Shown here one piece after another: positions 60,235 through 64,000 of a DNA stretch of 64,000 nt (the first letter of the stretch is position 1; every line of letters begins with the position of its first letter). A program made the translations under genes and the position numbers. The DNA is from Actinospica acidithermotolerans. Its GTDB lineage: Bacteria > Actinomycetota > Actinomycetes > Streptomycetales > Catenulisporaceae. Location: contig NZ_JAGSOH010000001.1 of the NCBI RefSeq assembly GCF_018139625.1, forward strand, positions 142,917 to 206,916, written 5' to 3'. The notes below the pieces were generated by a model. That model was not told where the DNA came from. It did no database searches and worked only from the letters and a program-made list of their open reading frames with translations.

Positions 60235-60596
60235 TGGAGAGACCTTTCAAGGGCGTCCCGGAAGTCCGCGTGCAGCGGAGCCATCGGGGCCCACGCACTC
60301 GCTGTCCGCGCCGGGGACACTCGGTGCCCGGTGCTTTGGCGACACCCATGAGGTTCGTACCGCGACGGTTCCGAGGACCATCGGCGCCTCCTTCAGGGCC
60401 GCAGCGCTAAAGAAGGGGCGGTACGCCACATCAAAGATGACGTCCTAACACCATATCAGATAGGTCCATTTGAGCGGGAAGTTGTCCAAGGATTGAGACC
60501 TGCCTGCCGTCGACCTGCAGGAAGGGGGTCGCGCAGGCCGGGAGTGGAACGAGCGGCATCCGCAGCCTTTCTGCTATCCGGTCACGCCCTTCAAGA
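60235..60596. other. 362-bp non-coding gap with candidate promoter
   Basis: Between the phosphorylase gene and the 696-residue gene. On the minus strand, TATCTGATATGG (60451-60462) is a plausible -10 area, preceded by TTGGAC about 20 bp upstream. A 60-codon frame at 60247-60429 (minus) is possible but unsupported. So the 696-residue gene may have its own promoter. Confidence 0.35.
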
Positions 60597-62072
60597 TTAT
60601 CGGCGAGGTCTGTCGAAGGCTTGGTCCAGCTGCGCCGCGAGTTCCTCGGCGACCTGCTCGATGCAGTGCTGCAGCGCGTCCGTGCCGATCGACTCCGTCG
60701 CCTCGGTGCGCACCGGCGTGTCGTACGGCCTGATCGTGACCGCCCCGGTGTGCACGGCGCCCACCGTGGAGCGCGTAACCAGCATCGCCGGCTCGATCGC
60801 CGCGACCGGCACAACCCGGTCCGGCAGCGGCGCGTCGATGGCGAGCACCAGTTCCAGCAGCGCCGCGATGCGCGTCTCCAGATGCCGTGGGTCGAAGATC
60901 GACGTGCCGGTCATGGGGCCAGTCTTTGGCAGCGCCTCCCAGGTGCTGCGCTGCCCGGTGCGCAGCAGCGCCAGCCCGGTGTTCCCGCTGCCGCGCAGCG
61001 CACGCACGAAGGCGACCGCGCCCTGCGCATCGGAGTGGCCGTCCACAGCCTCGCTCTGGGCGAACTGCCCGCGGCCACGTCCGAGGGTGACGAGCTCGTC
61101 CCACGCCGCCTGGACCTTCGCCATCGGCAGCCGCGCGTCGGTGCCTACTGGCACCAGGTGCACCTCCAGCGTCGGCGGCTCGGTGCCGTAGGGCCGTTGC
61201 AGGCCGCTGCGCCAGGTGAGTGCCGGAGCCTGGCTAAGCACGGCCCAGTCAGGACGCGCGACCGGTGCCGGCTGCGGGGTATCGGCCGATGCGGTGCCCA
61301 GTCCGTGCCCGGGGTCGGGGGCGGGAAGCCCCGCAATCACACCGATGGCGAACGCGGCGGCGTGCTGGGCGGCGCGCTTTTGCCCGCCGTCGGCGTCGCT
61401 GGCCTGCTTGGTCCCGTCGGACCGGTCGCTGATGCCACGGATCACCAGCAGTTCGACGCCAGCGTGCTGGGCGGCGCGCGCGACCCCGGCCGCCTCCATC
61501 TCGATGGCAGCCGCCGCGCTGTAGTTGGTTCTCAGCAGCTCCGCCAACTCCGAGGCGTCGGTGTCCTTGACCACATCCCCAGACGCGACCGGCTTGAAAT
61601 GGATCTCGGGCAGTGTGGCGGTGCCGTCCTGCTGCAGGAACCTGCGCCACGAGGCGTGCGCCTCGACGTACTGGGCGACCTGGGTCAGCCGGTGCGCCGT
61701 GTGCCAGGTCTCCGGCCGTGGGTAGAACCGCTCGGTGGTGTCCTTGCCTCCGGGGTAGTACTGCACCTCAGTGGCCGCGACGACGTCGCCGAGTTCGATG
61801 TCGGTTTTGAGGCCGCCAGCGATGCCGACGAAGATTACGGCCGTCGGATTGGCCCAGGCAATGACCCGCTCCGCGACGACCGCGGCCTGCCCGATGCCGG
61901 GGCCGGTCTGCACCAGGCAGATGGTGAAGCCGGTGCCTGCCAGTTCGGCTTGCTCGACGATGGTTCCTGTCGGCTTCAGGTCGTGCCGCTGCGCACCCGG
62001 CAGGTGGGCGCGCACCGCGGCCGCCTCCAGCGACAGCGCCGTGAGCACGACGATCTTCTCGGACCTCGTCAT
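60597..62072 (-). CDS. nucleoside phosphorylase-superfamily protein with unknown C-terminal domain
   Basis: 491 residues. Residues 5-248 form a phosphorylase/MTA-SAH-nucleosidase fold: V-V-L-T-A-L-S-L-E-A-A-A-V, F-V-G-I-A-G-G-L-K (81-89), G-D-V-V, I-E-M-E-A-A-G (190-196, ribose-binding Glu) and R-G-I-S-D (212-216, catalytic Asp), so a nucleosidase should be active. A Pro-rich linker (about 250-280) leads to a C-terminal region (about 285-491) I cannot assign. ATG 62072 is chosen because GGAAGGG lies 4-5 nt upstream; 62087 and 62111 are alternatives. It follows the SLATT-like gene by 55 nt. Nucleosidases of this fold are ATP-cleaving immune effectors in Detocs, CBASS and Avs systems. Confidence 0.82.
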   Translation of the reverse strand: MTRSEKIVVLTALSLEAAAVRAHLPGAQRHDLKPTGTIVEQAELAGTGFTICLVQTGPGIGQAAVVAERVIAWANPTAVIFVGIAGGLKTDIELGDVVAATEVQYYPGGKDTTERFYPRPETWHTAHRLTQVAQYVEAHASWRRFLQQDGTATLPEIHFKPVASGDVVKDTDASELAELLRTNYSAAAAIEMEAAGVARAAQHAGVELLVIRGISDRSDGTKQASDADGGQKRAAQHAAAFAIGVIAGLPAPDPGHGLGTASADTPQPAPVARPDWAVLSQAPALTWRSGLQRPYGTEPPTLEVHLVPVGTDARLPMAKVQAAWDELVTLGRGRGQFAQSEAVDGHSDAQGAVAFVRALRGSGNTGLALLRTGQRSTWEALPKTGPMTGTSIFDPRHLETRIAALLELVLAIDAPLPDRVVPVAAIEPAMLVTRSTVGAVHTGAVTIRPYDTPVRTEATESIGTDALQHCIEQVAEELAAQLDQAFDRPRR

Positions 62073-62127
62073 CGCGCCCTTCCGCATTCGCAGCGTCGTC
62101 GTGCCCGGCAAGCCGTGTCAGTGGTCG

Positions 62128-62691
62128 TCATTCGATACCCGCCTGCTCCTCCGGCACGGCGGGGGCGGTGGGCTCCGGCGCGTCGTACGGACGGCGGCTC
62201 GCGGCCTCGGGCGGCGCTTCGTGCAGGTGCTGCCATGCTTTCACATCGTCCGCGATGATCGCGTCGAGCTCGGCCAGGCACGCGGACAGCGCCGCGGCGT
62301 CCGCGCGCGCCGTGCCGGCATCGGCCATATGGAAGGCTACCTGCCGGGACAGGGACTCGAGCCGCCGCACCGTGACGGTGCGCAGCACCCACATCCGGCG
62401 GTGGCTGAAGAACGCCTCCATCGCGGCCAGCACCGTGATCGCCGCTCCAAGCACCAGCGCAATGTTAAGCAGCCAGGTGCGCGCGGCGTCCGAGGTGCGC
62501 AGCCCCAGCAGCACCGTGACCGTCGCCGACAACGTCACCGTAGCCGTCTGCAGGCCGAACGCCTTGCGTTTGTCCCTGCGCCGCCGCCGCGCGAACACTT
62601 CGAGTTGCCGGTCGACCTCGCTGCGCACAAACAGCCACCGGCCGTCCTGACCGTCGTGGTGCGCATCCGACCCGTGATCCTGCTCCACCGC
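62128..62691 (-). CDS. SLATT-like two-transmembrane protein
   Basis: 187 residues from GTG 62691 (217 if ATG 62781 is used; that longer start has no ribosome site). A basic juxtamembrane stretch (R-R-R-R-R-D-K-R-K) precedes two transmembrane helices (about 44-63 and 72-92), then F-F-S-H-R-R-M-W and a long helical cytosolic tail. This is the plan of SLATT/DUF4231-like proteins, predicted pore-forming effectors in nucleotide-signal and other conflict systems. First gene of the minus-strand run, 55 nt before the phosphorylase-like gene. Family call by topology and the post-TM2 Trp; moderate. Confidence 0.6.
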   Translation of the reverse strand, partial: AVEQDHGSDAHHDGQDGRWLFVRSEVDRQLEVFARRRRRDKRKAFGLQTATVTLSATVTVLLGLRTSDAARTWLLNIALVLGAAITVLAAMEAFFSHRRMWVLRTVTVRRLESLSRQVAFHMADAGTARADAAALSACLAELDAIIADDVKAWQHLHEAPPEAASRRPYDAPEPTAPAVPEEQAGIE

Positions 62692-62860
62692 CCCACCGCC
62701 TTCCTCTGCCCGCGACCGCGGGCCACTTGAAGAGATCCTCGACCTACTAGCAGTGCAGCTAGCCGAACCGGGAAGCATCACCTGAACAGCAAGTACGCCA
62801 ATCGTCCAACTCTGGACAATGCACTTTACCTCGCTTGGGTGGTCGTGTCATCCTGGATTC
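62692..62860. promoter_or_regulatory. divergent control region with inverted repeats
   Basis: Between the SLATT-like gene and the winged-helix/phosphorylase gene: GCCCGCG-AC-CGCGGGC (62708-62723), CTAGC-N6-GCTAG (62747-62762), and GTCCA-ACTC-TGGAC (62804-62817) with TGGACA as a possible -35. Any of these could be the operator of the divergent winged-helix protein. Confidence 0.45.
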
Positions 62861-64000
62861 GTGAACGAACCGCTACCGCCCGCGAACGAGCGCTCGCGAG
62901 CCGCCCTGCAGGCGCTGATAGGCCTCAAGACGCCGGTCAGCGGTCGCCGCGTCGCGCGCGCAATGGGCGTCTCGCCGACTACCGCGGCCGCGGCGCTCGC
63001 CGAGTTGGAGGCCACGGGCCTGGCGCTCTCGCGCCGGGAGGGCCGCGCCGTGCTGTGGTCGGCGAACATGGACGCCCCCGGGGTCCAGACCCGGGCCGCG
63101 GCGCTGCGGGTCGCGGCGGCATTCGACCGGCCCGCCGAGCCCTCGGCCCCCGACGCGGCGCGCTGGCAGGCCTCCGCATCGCATGCGCCCCGGCAGAAGA
63201 TGACCGCCGTCGTGCTAACGGCTGTGGACACCGAGTACGACGCCGTACTCGAACAGCTCACGGACCGGCACCCGGGCAAGCTGCGCAGCGGCAGACGCTG
63301 GCGCCGCGGGAGCGTGCACGGCGAGTACGTCGACTGGCGCGTCTACTTGGTGCAGAGCGGGCCGGGCGACGTGCCCGCCGCGGACCTGACCACCGAGGCG
63401 GCGCACGAACTGCTGCCGCACCTGATGCTGTTCGTCGGCGTCGGGCGTGGCCTCAAGCGCGCGGACCAGCGGATCGGCGACATCGTCGTCGCCGAGCACG
63501 TCGACACCTACGATCTGGGCAAGGACACCGTCGCGGCCGACGGCACCTCGAAGTACGTGCCGGGCGGCGACCCGGTCAACGCCCCGCGCCCGCTCGTGGA
63601 ACTGGCCAGAGAGCAGGCGCGCATCTGGCGTCAGGCGGGCGGCCCGCGCGTGAGCTTCGGGCAGATTGTCTCCGGCGGCAAGGTGGCGGCCGGGTCCGCA
63701 GATTCGCAGCTCGAAGAGCTCCTGGCTGGCCGGTTCGGGCGCGCGCTGGCGTTGGACATGGAGTCCTACGGCTTCAGCAAGGCGGCGTCGAACCAGGGCG
63801 TCGCTGCCTTGGTCGTGCGCTCGGTCTCCGACTTCGGGCTCGGGAAGAACCCCGAGGACGACGCCGAGCACCAGCCGCTGGCCGCGCGCAGCGCCGCGCG
63901 CTTCGCGCTGGAGTTGCTACGGCAGGCCGAGCCGGACGACGTCCCTCTCTCGCACCACGCCCGCCCCCCGCAGACGCAGCCGATGCCGACGGCCCCCGAC
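62861..64000 (+). CDS. winged-helix/nucleoside phosphorylase fusion, 3' end outside window
   Basis: 380 residues seen, open at the right edge. Residues 10-68 form a winged helix (P-V-S-G-R-R-V-A-R-A-M-G-V-S-P-T-T-A-A-A-A-L is split by a turn; wing S-R-R-E-G-R-A-V-L-W). Residues 114-355 are a phosphorylase-superfamily domain: T-A-V-D-T-E-Y-D-A-V, F-V-G-V-G-R-G-L-K (191-199), G-D-I-V-V-A, L-D-M-E-S-Y (298-303, ribose Glu301) and S-V-S-D-F-G (321-326, catalytic Asp324). A Pro/His linker follows and may lead to another domain. GTG 62861 has weak GGAT upstream. It probably regulates the divergent SLATT/phosphorylase genes; a second copy of the fold in one locus is notable. Confidence 0.78.
   Translation, partial: MNEPLPPANERSRAALQALIGLKTPVSGRRVARAMGVSPTTAAAALAELEATGLALSRREGRAVLWSANMDAPGVQTRAAALRVAAAFDRPAEPSAPDAARWQASASHAPRQKMTAVVLTAVDTEYDAVLEQLTDRHPGKLRSGRRWRRGSVHGEYVDWRVYLVQSGPGDVPAADLTTEAAHELLPHLMLFVGVGRGLKRADQRIGDIVVAEHVDTYDLGKDTVAADGTSKYVPGGDPVNAPRPLVELAREQARIWRQAGGPRVSFGQIVSGGKVAAGSADSQLEELLAGRFGRALALDMESYGFSKAASNQGVAALVVRSVSDFGLGKNPEDDAEHQPLAARSAARFALELLRQAEPDDVPLSHHARPPQTQPMPTAPD

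Noticed and set aside
60247..60429. 60-codon minus-strand frame upstream of the 696-residue gene
   Set aside because: No good ribosome site, low-complexity composition and it spans the probable promoter leader; not supported as a gene.

Overview
The window is GC-rich, densely coded actinobacterial chromosome centred on the replication origin. Gene order (cca, DUF6049, murJ, sigma factor, trxAB, parBA, rsmG, jag, yidC, yidD, rnpA, rpmH, dnaA, oriC, dnaN, gnd, recF, DUF721, gyrB, gyrA, DUF3566, tRNA-Ile, DLW-39, tRNA-Ala), many GTG starts, TTGTCCACA-type DnaA boxes and parS-type palindromes fit a Streptomyces relative. A Catenulispora/Actinospica-like lineage is my inference. No species can be named from sequence alone.

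Layout. 1-10.6 kb holds metabolic and housekeeping genes: SRPBCC fragment, GntR regulator, pyrE, DedA, fbaA, purA, a class III aminotransferase, an enoyl-CoA hydratase, an MFS carrier and cca. 10.7-18.7 kb is a cell-envelope run: DUF6049, murJ, a membrane pseudokinase, an ECF sigma factor and its zinc anti-sigma factor. 18.7-26.0 kb, all on the minus strand, holds trxA/trxB, parB/parA with clustered parS sites, rsmG, jag, yidC, yidD, rnpA and rpmH. 26.1-37.4 kb is the origin proper: dnaA, a 627-bp oriC with DnaA boxes and a CTA-trio tract, dnaN, gnd, recF, DUF721, gyrB and gyrA. 37.5-43.9 kb holds two tRNAs, small membrane proteins, an aminotransferase, cyclophilin, rhomboid protease, crgA and a glutamine amidotransferase. 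Six DnaA boxes sit between the convergent ends of the rhomboid gene and crgA. 43.9-52.2 kb is the PASTA-kinase growth and division cluster (fhaA, fhaB, PP2C phosphatase, rodA/ftsW, pbpA, pknB).

From tRNA-Leu (52.4 kb) rightward the content is accessory. First comes an MFS exporter plus ArsR-like repressor, divergent from a second sliding clamp gene (dnaN2); this looks like a target-duplication/efflux resistance cassette. A GNAT and a DUF574 methyltransferase follow. From 57.7 kb to the right edge lies a conflict-system-like island. Its minus-strand genes encode a two-TM SLATT-like protein, a nucleoside-phosphorylase-superfamily protein with an unrecognised C-terminal domain, a 696-residue protein with a D-G-N-S-R motif and a GIY-YIG-like nuclease. 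A winged-helix/phosphorylase fusion runs divergently off the edge. This island and the dnaN2 cassette are the best candidates for undescribed biology.
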